From NCBI RefSeq assembly GCF_013168275.1, contig NZ_AP019547.1, positions 2,232,001 to 2,296,000 on the forward strand: a stretch of DNA of 64,000 bases. Reading direction: 5' to 3'. Positions 26,760 to 35,885 of this stretch are shown here, piece after piece. The notes below the pieces were generated by a model. The model was not told the DNA's origin and searched no databases. It saw only the letters and a program-made list of their open reading frames with translations. Every line of letters begins with the position of its first letter. The stretch's first letter is position 1. A program made the translations under genes and the position numbers. The stretch comes from Candidatus Nitrotoga sp. AM1P (GTDB lineage: Bacteria; Pseudomonadota; Gammaproteobacteria; Burkholderiales; Gallionellaceae).

Positions 26760-27917
26760 ATGACATTTGACGTTTTGATTATAGGCGGCGGTCTGGTTGG
26801 TGCCAGTCTGGCCGCAGCGCTCAAATCCAGCGGACTGAACATGGCTCTGGTGGAAACCCAACCCACCGTCCTTTCCAACGAGGGCTGGGACAACCGGATT
26901 TATGCTGTCAGCCCCGGCGGAGCTGCCTTTCTTACGCAATGCGATGCGTGGCAACAACTGGATATGAACCGTGTGCAGCCGGTGGAAACCATGCGCGTAT
27001 TTGGCGATGAGGACATGGAGCTTGATTTCAGTGCTTATCAACTGGGCGTGCCGGAGTTGGCGTTCATCCTGGAAAATCGTCTGCTGCAGCAGGTGCTGTG
27101 GCGAGGATTACAAGAGCAGGACAATTTAACCCTGTTTCACCCGGCGCACTGTGCCAGCCTGGTCTGGCATGATGATGCCGCGTACCTGCAATTGGAAGAT
27201 GGGCGGACGCTCAAGGCAAAACTGGTGATCGGTGCGGATGGGGGAAATTCCTGGGTGCGACAACAGGCCGGTATCGTTGCACCGCCCACACTTTATAACC
27301 AGCATGGTGTCGTTGCGAACTTCGCAGTCGAAAAATTACATCGAGCCACGGCTTTTCAATGGTTTCAGCCGGACGGCATTCTCGCCTTGCTGCCATTGCC
27401 GCAGCAGATGGTTTCAATGGTGTGGTCGGTAAGCCCGGAGAAATCACAGATCTTGCTGCAACTGTCGCATGAAGAGTTGTGTGCACAAGTTGCTGCTGCC
27501 TCGCACCATACCCTGGGTGCATTGCAACTAGTCACCTCTCCCGCCGCTTTCCCGTTGCGTTTGTTGAACCTGCCACAAATCATTAAGCCACGTCTGGCGC
27601 TGGTGGGTGATGCCGCGCACAATATACATCCTCTTGCCGGGCAGGGCGTCAACTTGGGCTTCCGCGATGCTCGCCAGCTGGCGCAAGTGTTGCTACAACG
27701 TGGCGCACAACAGGATTGCGGTAATATACACTTGTTACGTCGTTATGAACGTGCGCGTAAGGAAGATGTCCTGTCCATGGTGCTCACGACTGATGTGCTA
27801 AAAAAATTGTTCAATAACAGTAATCCGCTGCTGCGCGCCGTGCGCAACGCTGGTCTTGCGGCTACCAACCGTATTGCACCGCTGAAAAAAATGCTGGCGC
27901 GCCACGCACTCAATTAA
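26760..27917 (+). CDS. UbiH/UbiF/COQ6-family FAD hydroxylase
   Basis: Ubiquinone-biosynthesis-type aromatic monooxygenase, 385 aa. FAD motif DVLIIGGGLVGASLAAAL at the N-terminus, a middle VIGADGGNSWVR, and a C-terminal GDAAHNIHPLAGQGVNLG, the UbiH-family hallmark. The ring position it hydroxylates cannot be told from sequence. It is followed 18 bp later by dsbC. Confidence 0.88.
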   Translation: MTFDVLIIGGGLVGASLAAALKSSGLNMALVETQPTVLSNEGWDNRIYAVSPGGAAFLTQCDAWQQLDMNRVQPVETMRVFGDEDMELDFSAYQLGVPELAFILENRLLQQVLWRGLQEQDNLTLFHPAHCASLVWHDDAAYLQLEDGRTLKAKLVIGADGGNSWVRQQAGIVAPPTLYNQHGVVANFAVEKLHRATAFQWFQPDGILALLPLPQQMVSMVWSVSPEKSQILLQLSHEELCAQVAAASHHTLGALQLVTSPAAFPLRLLNLPQIIKPRLALVGDAAHNIHPLAGQGVNLGFRDARQLAQVLLQRGAQQDCGNIHLLRRYERARKEDVLSMVLTTDVLKKLFNNSNPLLRAVRNAGLAATNRIAPLKKMLARHALN

Positions 27918-27935
27918 CTTCTTCAGGAATTCATC

Positions 27936-28637
27936 ATGATTAAATTGTTTCTGGTACTGCTTGCCTCGTTTTCCTTTTCTTATGCTCATGCCGATGCAGC
28001 CAAGGTCAAAGACATTCTGCAAAATAATTATCCACAGCTTGGCAAGATTGATAAAGCCAACAAGGCCAATATTCTGGGCCTGTACGAAGTGGTGGCGCAA
28101 GGCCAGCTATTTTATACCGATGAGAAAGCACAGTATCTCATTAGCGGCAGCATCATTGACCTGAAGACCATGCGTAACCTGACGGAGGAGCGCTCACGAA
28201 AACTATTCGCTATAGATTTCAACAGCCTTCCATTCGATCTTGCAGTAAAAAAAATTAAAGGCAATGGTCAGCGGAAGATGGCTTATTTTAGCGATCCGAA
28301 TTGTAGCTTCTGTCAAAAACTGGAAAGTGAATTGAAAAATGTGGATAACGTCACACTTTATTTATTCATGCTATCCATATTCCCTGGCTCCGACAAAAAG
28401 GTACAGGGTGTTTGGTGCAGTAAGGATCAAGTCAAAGCGTGGGATAATCTGATGCTGAATCACATACAACCGCCTGCGGGAACATGCGATGTCCCTATCG
28501 CGAAATTAATGGATATAAGTCAAAAATTAAATATAAATGGTACCCCGGCGTTGATCTTTGCGGATGGTGTTCTGGTTCCCGGATTCAGACCTGCCGCAGA
28601 ATTGGAAAAATCATTGAATAGCACCGTGAGTCGCTGA
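27936..28637 (+). CDS. dsbC: Thiol:disulfide interchange protein DsbC
   Basis: Periplasmic disulfide isomerase. 233 aa with a Sec signal (ends SYAHA). An N-terminal dimerisation domain precedes a thioredoxin domain with active site CSFC (Cys123, Cys126) in SDPNCSFCQKLE and cis-proline in NGTPALIFADG. E. coli DsbC has CGYC. Multihaem cytochromes such as ActA need correct cysteine handling, so the gene fits the cytochrome-rich context. Confidence 0.92.
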   Translation: MIKLFLVLLASFSFSYAHADAAKVKDILQNNYPQLGKIDKANKANILGLYEVVAQGQLFYTDEKAQYLISGSIIDLKTMRNLTEERSRKLFAIDFNSLPFDLAVKKIKGNGQRKMAYFSDPNCSFCQKLESELKNVDNVTLYLFMLSIFPGSDKKVQGVWCSKDQVKAWDNLMLNHIQPPAGTCDVPIAKLMDISQKLNINGTPALIFADGVLVPGFRPAAELEKSLNSTVSR

Positions 28638-28979
28638 TTATTTTTGCATTGTTTCCAGTTTATGGTTAGCGGATTCAAGGTCTACTAAGATGCCTCTGAA
28701 TCCGTGTTCCGTTGAATTATGTGTACAGATTCGCTAGGCCGCGTGTTTTTTATGATTAGCGCATCACGTTCAATATTCCAATTCCCTAATAAGCGCAGGC
28801 AGCTATAAGCGAACACTGTCCGGTGCGAGAACCGCATCGTTGGTATTAATTGTCCCCGAGAGTAACCCCTCCAGATGCAACTCCATTTATTTCAGAATGG
28901 AGTCTTTTTATTAACCGCTTATGGCGGCAGCGGCGGTGCTGACCTATGCGCGGGGGTTCTCGGCGATTAACCCAAGTGA
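28638..28979. other. Intergenic region after dsbC
   Basis: About 340 bases without a supportable gene before the hairpin at 29003. One good plus-strand terminator lies at 28880-28910. Confidence 0.5.
28880..28910 (+). terminator. Rho-independent terminator downstream of dsbC
   Basis: 8-bp stem ACTCCATT / AATGGAGT with an 8-nt loop, followed by CTTTTTATT. It is ~240 bp after the dsbC stop and may end an additional short transcript. Confidence 0.6.
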
Positions 28980-29002
28980 TCGACTAAGGTGAAAGAACAT
29001 AG

Positions 29003-29032
29003 AAAAAGACCGCACAAATGCGGCCTTTTTCT
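29003..29032. terminator. Bidirectional terminator between dsbC and the PEP-CTERM pseudogene
   Basis: AAAAAG-A-CCGCA pairs with TGCGG-C-CTTTTT around a CAAA loop, one A/C mismatch. It has an A-run on one side and a T-run on the other, so it can act on both strands. Confidence 0.75.
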
Positions 29033-29052
29033 TACTGTGTTGTAACCTAAAT

Positions 29053-29680
29053 TTAGGCAGAGCGTTTCCGGCGTGTCAGCGCAAACGCGAAAAATCCCGG
29101 CTCCCAGAAGCACAGCTTGACTAGGCTCCGGTACCGCTGCAATTGCCGTGGTATTTCGAGTAGCCGCTTTGCCCTGCTTCCAATGGATTGGTGGATAACC
29201 TATTCGTCCAGTTGATTGTTCCATTCCCGATAGCCGCGAAGGCCGTCCAGCTGTAAACATTAAAGGAGAACGTGCTATCGAAAATGCCGTCAAGCTCAAA
29301 CTCGACTTTGGCGTTGCCGCTATCGATGCTCGAACGGTTGCTGGTATTGCCGAGATAAAGATCGATGAACATTAGATTTTGCGCAGTCTCGGGATCATTG
29401 ATGTTCTGACCCAAGTAGAACGGTAATGACCACACGCCCAGCGTTCCCGTCCGGGCTTTGCAGTCTGCGGTTCATACTTAAAATCCCCTGCCGTGAATAT
29501 TTCGTTGACAGCGCCAGATACATACGTCGGGTTGACGGGTGCTGCCCCCGTTGCTGCCCATTGATAGCCACTGGATTTAATCTTAAGACTGAAGTCGTCG
29601 CTGATTAGGCCGGTCATGGAAAACATCAGGATAAGGGAATCGTTGAATCCGCGGCCGCCTGTCGTTGTTTTTAATGATGA
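29053..29680 (-). pseudogene. Decayed PEP-CTERM sorting-signal protein gene
   Basis: Remnant of a secreted protein with an exosortase-type tail. Three reading frames must be joined: 29626 down to ~29445 (SSGYQWAATGAAP), ~29445 to ~29165 (GTGTLGVWSLPFYLGQNI, LMFIDLYLGNTSN), and ~29165 to the end (TTAIAAVPEPSQAVLLGAGIF). The last shift is in a five-base A run (29090-29094 on the plus strand): removing one base restores PEP-motif, hydrophobic helix and the basic end LTRRKRSA followed by a stop at 29055-29053. No start codon or signal peptide is found: an in-frame stop lies just upstream of ~29680. Real decay is more likely than sequencing error, given three shifts and a missing 5' end, but reads should be checked. 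Confidence 0.75.
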
Positions 29681-29785
29681 AATTCTAGCGCTTTCCTAGT
29701 GTGACCATACGTCCCCACATGCGCGAATAAGCCAGCAAAAGCAGTCGCTGAAATTTACTGAAAAATAAAACAAATTCAGGATGTG

Positions 29786-30112
29786 CTAAAAAATCCGTCC
29801 TGACAGCTGCGCGCGGAGGTCATGTAATTGCGTTTCGAGATCATGAATTTGAGTGATGAGAGTCAGCGCCACAGACAGTCCCTGTGTATCAAGCTCGAAA
29901 TCGTTGCGTAAGCGACATGCGGTTTTAGCCATAACAAGACAGCCTGCATCAAAGATCCATTCTGCCGAATTCGTATTGACCGGCACAATGGCATCGCAAT
30001 CTACCAGTTCGCTAAGTTCCGTCTCTGACAAACCCGACAGCTTGGCGAGATCTGCTAGCGACAACTCTTGATATTGATCTATCCAGAGTACTTCGGTGAG
30101 TTCAATTTTCAT
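29786..30112 (-). CDS. cbpM: Chaperone modulator CbpM
   Basis: MerR-like small protein that binds and inhibits the co-chaperone CbpA. 108 aa from ATG 30112, which has the ribosome site AGGAG; a longer reading from 30130 lacks one. A helix-turn-helix-like [21 protein letters not shown] and a C-terminal coiled coil ([19 protein letters not shown]) are visible. Its start lies within the last 11 bp of cbpA, so translation is coupled. Confidence 0.88.
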   Translation of the reverse strand: MKIELTEVLWIDQYQELSLADLAKLSGLSETELSELVDCDAIVPVNTNSAEWIFDAGCLVMAKTACRLRNDFELDTQGLSVALTLITQIHDLETQLHDLRAQLSGRIF

Positions 30113-31055
30113 GACTTGTCTCCTGTTCAAAATGTCCGCGTGGATTGAACGTTGAGATATCCGCTAACTCTTTAAAGATCGCCCGCTCTCGCTCGCTTAG
30201 TACGGTAGGCACTATGATTTGTACGATTGCGAACAGATCGCCTTCGCCATCGTGCGGCTTGGGTAATCCCCGTTTGGGGAGCCGTAGTTTTTGACCGGCA
30301 TGCGTACCCGGCGGTACTTTTAGGCGAACGGGGCCGGCCAGTGTTGGGACTTCCACGGCGGCGCCAAGTACGGCTTCCCATGGTGTCACAGGCAAATCCA
30401 GGTAAAGATCATGACCACTGACGCGGAATAGAGAATGCGGGTGCAGCGCGATATTGAGATACAAATCACCATTGTGTCCGCCGTTGAAACCCTTACCGCC
30501 CTTGCCCGGCAGACGAAGCCTTTGCCCATCCACAACCCCTTTGGGAATCCGTGTTTTGAATGCTCGCGACACGCGATGCAGGTGGCCATTTTCATCATAT
30601 TCGGGAACGTTAATATTCAGATTCACTATCGTGCCCTGATAGGCATCCTCTAAAGTAATGTGGGCCGTAACCTCATAATCCTGTCCTGGCACCGGAATAT
30701 TGCTGCCTCGCTGATTTGAATTGGGTCTACCCCCTGTAAGCCCTGCAAAGAGATCAGATAAATCGATATCGTCAAATGAAAAGGGCGGGCCACTATACTG
30801 TTTCCCCCAATCCGGGGGTGGCCGAAAATCCTGTCCCGATTGATGATTACCCAGCTGATCGTAAGCGGCACGCTTTTCCGAGTCCTTGAGAGTTTCATAA
30901 GCCTCGGAAACTTCCTTGAATTTTTCCTCAGCGTTAGTTTCCTTGGAAACGTCTGGATGATATTTGCGCGCGAGTTTGCGGTAAGCCTTCTTAATCTCCT
31001 CTGTAGTGGCAGTTCGTTCGAGGCCAAGAATGCTGTAATAGTCTTTATATTTCAT
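30102..31055 (-). CDS. cbpA: Curved DNA-binding protein / DnaJ-type co-chaperone CbpA
   Basis: DnaJ-family co-chaperone for DnaK that also binds curved DNA. 317 aa from ATG 31055 ([20 protein letters not shown]). J-domain with HPD ([11 protein letters not shown]), a Gly/Phe-rich linker ([17 protein letters not shown]), then two type II client-binding beta domains ([37 protein letters not shown]). No zinc finger, as expected for CbpA. Coupled with cbpM. Confidence 0.92.
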   Translation of the reverse strand: MKYKDYYSILGLERTATTEEIKKAYRKLARKYHPDVSKETNAEEKFKEVSEAYETLKDSEKRAAYDQLGNHQSGQDFRPPPDWGKQYSGPPFSFDDIDLSDLFAGLTGGRPNSNQRGSNIPVPGQDYEVTAHITLEDAYQGTIVNLNINVPEYDENGHLHRVSRAFKTRIPKGVVDGQRLRLPGKGGKGFNGGHNGDLYLNIALHPHSLFRVSGHDLYLDLPVTPWEAVLGAAVEVPTLAGPVRLKVPPGTHAGQKLRLPKRGLPKPHDGEGDLFAIVQIIVPTVLSERERAIFKELADISTFNPRGHFEQETSHEN

Positions 31056-31207
31056 AAACATTATCCAAAAGTGAAGGTGTGGAGGTAAGGTTGACCGTGC
31101 TTGTCACTAAGCCAACTATACCTCCGCACCTTTTGAACTACTACTGCAAATGTCGATGGTACATCAATCAAATAAAGCGGGCGACGGTGGTTTCTTGATC
31201 AGCTTTA

Positions 31208-32614
31208 TTAAAGCGCACGTAAAAATGCCACCAAATCTGTTTTTTCTGAAGCCGATAATTTGGTCTCCAGCACTAGATTGAAAAACTCGACAGTATCTTC
31301 CAATGTGAGTAGCCGTCCATCATGTAAATAGGGCGGGGAATCCTTAATACCGCGTAACGGAAAGGTTTTAATCGGACCATCGGCACTGGCCATGCGGCCA
31401 TTTATCATGCGTGGCTTGTAGAAACGTTCTACTTTCAAGTTATGCATGAGATTGTCAGTATAGTAGGGCCCTGAATGGCAACTGGCACAATTAGCTTTGC
31501 CGAAAAATAGTGTCTGTCCACGCATTTCTGATTCGGTGGCTTTATTTGGATTCAGCTTGCCGTTAATCCCTAGTTTCGGAGCAGGCGGAAAATCCAGAAG
31601 CTCCTGAAATTCCGCCATGGAATGAACCTGACTGCCACGTTCGAGAACGTTAACGCCCTTTTTCGTTGCGGTTACCGGATCACCATCGAAATAAGCCGCG
31701 CGCTGCTCGAACTCGGTGAAGTCTTCTATAGATTTAAGCGCACGTTGTGAGCCGAATAACCGCTGGATGTTCACGCCACGCAGGGATGGTGTATCAATAC
31801 GATGACGGAATTCCTGAGGACGAACATCTCCCGCCAAGTGGGTTGGAGCAATGGTATGTCCATTGGCATGACAATCGAAGCAGGCAACCCCACGGCTCGG
31901 ACGAATGGAACGTCGATCTTCCGTCTGGTTAAATTGTTGCTGTGGGAAAGCGGTTAGTAACAACCTTAAACCTTCAATTTGTTTGGGATTTAATATTCCG
32001 TTGAATAATTCATAATAATTATCCATAGTGACTAGCTTGCCCTGCGAGACGTCCCCCAGGTCTGGCCGTGTAGTCAAGTATATGGGGGCAGGGAATTCGG
32101 GTAAAAAACGGTCTGGCAGATCAAAATCTAAATCGAAACGGGTGAGATCGCGCGCCTCTTGCTGCTTGATTTCGTCGATTAGAAGCTTGGGGAAAACCAT
32201 GCCCCCTTCTGGGTGATTGGGATGAGGAAGCGGAAAGAAACCCGCCGGAAATAGATCTTTCTCACGAATTTCTTCGGGACTCATTGCCGCGAGGTTCTCC
32301 CAGCCCATTCCCTTCGGCAGTTTGACCCGTACTCCTTCCTGAACTAACTTACCACGGGACATTGTGATACGGTTAGGAGAGCGGTCGCTCAAGTCGTAGC
32401 GTTTATTTAGCAAATCCATCTGTCGATTCATCACCTCAGACTTTTCGGCTTTCATCCGAGCCAGCAGGTCAGGAAAGCTCTCTTTAATGACAACGGGAGC
32501 ATAGCTCGAAGTCGTTTTTGCTGGTTCGTCAGCGTAGCTAACATTGAAGATCGAGTGTGTGGTAACGAGGATTCCCAAAAACTGCTTAAAGTAACGTAAC
32601 ATTATATATCTCAT
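31208..32614 (-). CDS. Di-haem cytochrome c of the MauG / cytochrome c peroxidase class
   Basis: Secreted c-type cytochrome of 468 aa with an N-terminal signal (LGILVTTHSIFNVSYA). Two haem sites are CFDCH (Cys245-His249) and CASCH (Cys376-His380). The second half carries FGKANCASCHSGPYYTD, FPLRGIKDSPPYLHDGRLLTLEDTVEFFN, the canonical end of the CcpA/MauG family. The ~190 residues before the first haem are longer than usual and contain no recognised domain. It may be a peroxidase, a MauG-like oxidase or an electron carrier; the sequence does not decide. The final codon lies in an inverted AATAAAGC/GCTTTATT pair (31171-31209) that may end the transcript. Confidence 0.82.
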   Translation of the reverse strand: MRYIMLRYFKQFLGILVTTHSIFNVSYADEPAKTTSSYAPVVIKESFPDLLARMKAEKSEVMNRQMDLLNKRYDLSDRSPNRITMSRGKLVQEGVRVKLPKGMGWENLAAMSPEEIREKDLFPAGFFPLPHPNHPEGGMVFPKLLIDEIKQQEARDLTRFDLDFDLPDRFLPEFPAPIYLTTRPDLGDVSQGKLVTMDNYYELFNGILNPKQIEGLRLLLTAFPQQQFNQTEDRRSIRPSRGVACFDCHANGHTIAPTHLAGDVRPQEFRHRIDTPSLRGVNIQRLFGSQRALKSIEDFTEFEQRAAYFDGDPVTATKKGVNVLERGSQVHSMAEFQELLDFPPAPKLGINGKLNPNKATESEMRGQTLFFGKANCASCHSGPYYTDNLMHNLKVERFYKPRMINGRMASADGPIKTFPLRGIKDSPPYLHDGRLLTLEDTVEFFNLVLETKLSASEKTDLVAFLRAL

Positions 32615-33085
32615 GATGTATCTCCTGATTTTCAGTCGTAGATTTTAATGAATGGTGGATTCGGTGAAATGGCATTTAAAATTAAAGCGTAAGCGTTTTA
32701 CTGATTGAGAATGCATTCTGACCCATTGTAGTTTGTAAACTTATGATTAAGGCTTAATGCATATTTCAACGTGAGCAGAAAATAACTTTCCGGGTTGCAA
32801 TACGTAGCGAATCAAAGTTAAGGTTACTTTAGCCGCTTAGACCTTAGTCGCATAATTAGATAAAGTCAGTACGCTAGCGTACATAAAGGCATTGATATAA
32901 CTGCAACAATGAAACTTTTATTAATTAATAGTTAAAGTTTTGTAAAAGTGGTGGGGCGCAAAAAGCATGCCTATTTAACATGAGTATCTCAATGATTATT
33001 TTAACTAATTAAGCTATTTTTGGTTATCTAAATAATGTACGTACAAATAGTTTTATCTTAAAACAGATAAGGTCATTTAATAAAA
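32615..33085. other. Divergent AT-rich intergenic region
   Basis: 470 bases between the di-haem cytochrome and the outer-membrane barrel gene, which are divergent. No ORF is supportable. A perfect 14-bp palindrome lies at 32869-32882. AT content is high between 32900 and 33085. Confidence 0.6.
32869..32882. promoter_or_regulatory. 14-bp perfect palindrome, candidate operator
   Basis: GTACGCTAGCGTAC reads the same on both strands and lies midway between two divergent genes, the usual place for a dimeric regulator. No known regulator motif is assigned. Confidence 0.3.
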
Positions 33086-34168
33086 ATGCGATATATTTCT
33101 CTATTTGGTTTGCTAATTTTTCCCCTCATGGTTTTTGGTCAAGACTATGAAAGTAAAAATGAAAAGACGAATTTCCCGCAAGATACCTCTTACTCGAAGG
33201 TTATTGAAAATAACAACAATGCTTATGTGTCGGCAACTTTTGGGAATGGAGTCGCGTATGGCGGAGACCTCACCGGCGACAAGGCTATGAAATGGAGGCC
33301 CTTTGAATTAAGGTTTGGCAAAGGAATTAATATCCCAGCCTTTATTTCTGACAAGCTTTTCCTAAACAACAAAAAATTTCGTTTTGATTTCATTCACAAC
33401 AACGAAGGGCATCCTGATAATAATCATAGAGACGGGTTTGGAGCACAGATTGTTTATAGAAATCAATTAAATCGTAAATTAAATGTAGAACTCGGAGTTG
33501 GTCCCTACTTTAGTATGAATACCACAACAATCAAGGGGGTCGAAATCAATGATCTAAAATTAGGGGCTCTGCTTTCAGCTGCGGCCTTGGTAGATCTTGA
33601 ACGATTTTCTCCGGGGTTGCATATGCGATATGCCTTAAACCATGTCACCATGCCAGGAGCCCATTCTTCAGTTGCCTTGCTTGTGGGTGTCGGGAAATAT
33701 TTTGATCAGGCTCCTCTAAATATCCAATTAGGGTCCTCTGGGAATCCGGTTTGGCTTGGAGTGAGCGGGGGTATTTCTCAAACCAATCATGGAGGATCAG
33801 AGGGCGTCCCGGGATTTTCCGTCGAAGCAAAAAAATATTACGGTAGCCATTGGGGGGCTTCGATTGCGGGAATTATGGAAGGTGACGACGATGTTCGAGT
33901 GGATCGTAAGGGCGTAGCCATCCAAGGATGGTTCGTACAACCCTTGAATGAAAGTTGGGCTGCCAGCGCGGGTATTGGACCCTATGTAGCGACTAATCAA
34001 CGAGGATCGGACAATTTTCAATTACACGGCTTGATTACACTTCAGGTCGAACGCTTTATTACCAATAAATGGAAAGGCCTTGCCAGTTTTAGTCGAGTCG
34101 CCACCTTTGCGGAAGAAAACGATCGAGATCTCTTTAGAATAGGTGTCATGAGACAGTTTGGTACATAA
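33086..34168 (+). CDS. Outer-membrane protein with two PagL-like beta-barrel units
   Basis: 360 aa with a Sec signal (ends VFGQ). Residues ~47-207 look like a lipid A 3-O-deacylase / acyloxyacyl-hydrolase barrel: FRFDFIHNNEGHPDNNHRDG, LNRKLNVELGVGPYF and RYALNHVTMPGAHS, where His186 would be a catalytic candidate. Residues ~221-358 repeat the pattern: IMEGDDDVRVDRKG, LNESWAASAGIGPYV and a strand ending IGVMRQFG, but without the His-x-Ser-like element. The two halves therefore appear to be a tandem duplication with the second one inactive. Enzyme activity is inference. The base composition and codons (AGA, AAT, TTA) differ from the neighbouring core genes, suggesting transfer. Confidence 0.6.
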   Translation: MRYISLFGLLIFPLMVFGQDYESKNEKTNFPQDTSYSKVIENNNNAYVSATFGNGVAYGGDLTGDKAMKWRPFELRFGKGINIPAFISDKLFLNNKKFRFDFIHNNEGHPDNNHRDGFGAQIVYRNQLNRKLNVELGVGPYFSMNTTTIKGVEINDLKLGALLSAAALVDLERFSPGLHMRYALNHVTMPGAHSSVALLVGVGKYFDQAPLNIQLGSSGNPVWLGVSGGISQTNHGGSEGVPGFSVEAKKYYGSHWGASIAGIMEGDDDVRVDRKGVAIQGWFVQPLNESWAASAGIGPYVATNQRGSDNFQLHGLITLQVERFITNKWKGLASFSRVATFAEENDRDLFRIGVMRQFGT

Positions 34169-34466
34169 CAGTCACTTTCATGCTCGTTTCATGCTCGGAG
34201 AAATTCAGGCTTATTTTGAGAATGGTTTACAACATTAAATCTGTGTATTCGTCAACGGTCATTGAAGATGTGCGTTTACATTAAATGTATATTCAAATTT
34301 TTTAGAGTTTTCACGAGATAGTTTGGAACTGGATTCAATGATCATGGTCTCTACTGCGGGTCATGTGTTTTATGGAAACCAGAGTGGAATCGCTTCTTAA
34401 GCGTATGAGGTTGCAATCCTGCAAATCAGATTGTTACGCATGCTGAATTATAGGGATATAGACATA

Positions 34467-35066
34467 ATGAAGACATCCAGAATCCGCTTATCATTGACTG
34501 TAATTACAATGTTGTCGGTTGGAACATTGATGAGCGAAATGGCGTTTGCGGCAGGCTCATGGAGCGGTGGCGGACACGCAACTGGAGGACGTGGTGGCCC
34601 TGGATTTAGCGGTGGCGGACACGCAGGTGGAGGTCGTGCAGGCATAGGTCGTCCTGGCTTTGGCGGCGGCAGATACGCAGGCAGTGGATGGAATCGAGGT
34701 AGGAGCGTGGGTATCTACTTGGGCGCACCGATTGGTTTCCGTTATGGATCTTATCCGTACTCATACTACGGAGCCCCATACTATGGGACATCCTATTATT
34801 ATTCTCCTGCGCCTGTTTATTATCCGTTGGTGCAACCCGCGCCCGTGACTTATGTCGAGCGAAGCGACGAACCACAGATCGCAACACAAGAAGCACCGAC
34901 TGATTCGTCGCAAGATGTTCAGCAGTCATGGTGGTATTACTGCGTTGATGCTAAAGCCTACTATCCATATGTTAACCAATGTCCAGGAGGATGGCTGCGA
35001 GTCGCACCTCAGCCCGCGCCTGATTCAGACGACCAACCTGCTTCAGATAATACACCTGCATCATGA
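34467..35066 (+). CDS. Secreted Gly/Tyr-rich protein of unknown function
   Basis: 199 aa from ATG 34467 (AGGGA 10 nt upstream; the reading from 34431 adds 12 non-signal residues). Sec signal ends AFA. Then Gly-rich repeats (SGGGHATGG, SGGGHAGGG, GRPGFGGG), a Tyr/Pro-rich middle (YGSYPYSYYGAPYYG) and a C-terminal cysteine-containing module, WWYYCVDAKAYYPYVNQCPGGW, seen in many small proteobacterial cell-envelope proteins. Function unknown. Overlaps the next gene by 4 bp. Confidence 0.72.
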   Translation: MKTSRIRLSLTVITMLSVGTLMSEMAFAAGSWSGGGHATGGRGGPGFSGGGHAGGGRAGIGRPGFGGGRYAGSGWNRGRSVGIYLGAPIGFRYGSYPYSYYGAPYYGTSYYYSPAPVYYPLVQPAPVTYVERSDEPQIATQEAPTDSSQDVQQSWWYYCVDAKAYYPYVNQCPGGWLRVAPQPAPDSDDQPASDNTPAS

Positions 35067-35689
35067 CGCCTCTGCGGTTCTCGTTCGTACTGGCAGCAGT
35101 CTTGATGCTGGGCGGTTGCACGTCGGTACCGACCGGCCCAGGGGTACTTGTGCTACCGGGGACGGGGAGAAGTTTTGATCAATTCCGCTTGGATGATGTC
35201 GATTGCAGGCAATATGCCAGCTCTCAAGTAGGTGGCGGCACGGCGAATGCAGCAGCGGCTGATAGTGGCGTGAGAAGCGCGGTGATCGGAACTGCAATCG
35301 GTGCTACTGCGGGCGTATTGTTTGGCGGCCATAACAGCGTAGGTGTGGGTGCTGGCTCTGGATTGCTCATTGGTTCTATGGCAGGAATGGGCACGGGTGA
35401 ACGCTCAGCGTTCAACCTTCAACAGCGTTACGATTTCGGATATCAGCAGTGTATGTATGCGAAAGGCCATCGTGTTCCTGTATCGGGGCGCTTGGATTAT
35501 TCGCGGCAGCCTGTCAGGAAGAGTAATTATATATCTTCACCGACTCCGAACAGCTCGCTATCCCCACCTTCTGTTGGTGCTTCTGTGCCTCCACCTCCTA
35601 GTGGCGTCCCGCCGCCACCCCCGTCGCTCTCCAACGCTTTCATGTTGCCGCCGCCCCCGAGCGGTTCGTCTGTTACATCATCTCATTAA
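35063..35689 (+). CDS. Glycine-zipper lipoprotein
   Basis: 208-aa lipoprotein with lipobox LGGC (Cys19). A glycine-zipper transmembrane-like segment (VIGTAIGATAGVLFGGHNSVGVGAGSG read in part) lies in the middle, followed by FNLQQRYDFGYQQCMYAKGHRV and a proline-rich end with repeated PPPPSG. Probably anchored in the outer membrane. It is coupled by ATGA overlap to the Gly/Tyr-rich gene, so the two likely act together. No function is assigned. Confidence 0.72.
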   Translation: MTPLRFSFVLAAVLMLGGCTSVPTGPGVLVLPGTGRSFDQFRLDDVDCRQYASSQVGGGTANAAAADSGVRSAVIGTAIGATAGVLFGGHNSVGVGAGSGLLIGSMAGMGTGERSAFNLQQRYDFGYQQCMYAKGHRVPVSGRLDYSRQPVRKSNYISSPTPNSSLSPPSVGASVPPPPSGVPPPPPSLSNAFMLPPPPSGSSVTSSH

Positions 35690-35885
35690 CGGTACTGTCA
35701 TTTTCACATTTGAAATACTCTAAGGTATTGTTATAGCTTGACGAAAAACAATATGGATGGGATCAAAGTCAAGTGCGTTTTTTTTCTTACCATCCAGATT
35801 CTGCTGGATTATTCATTAAGTAATTGTAGATATAGTCCGCAAAATTCAATAACTTTATATTCCCAGTATAAATGGGATCATATTT

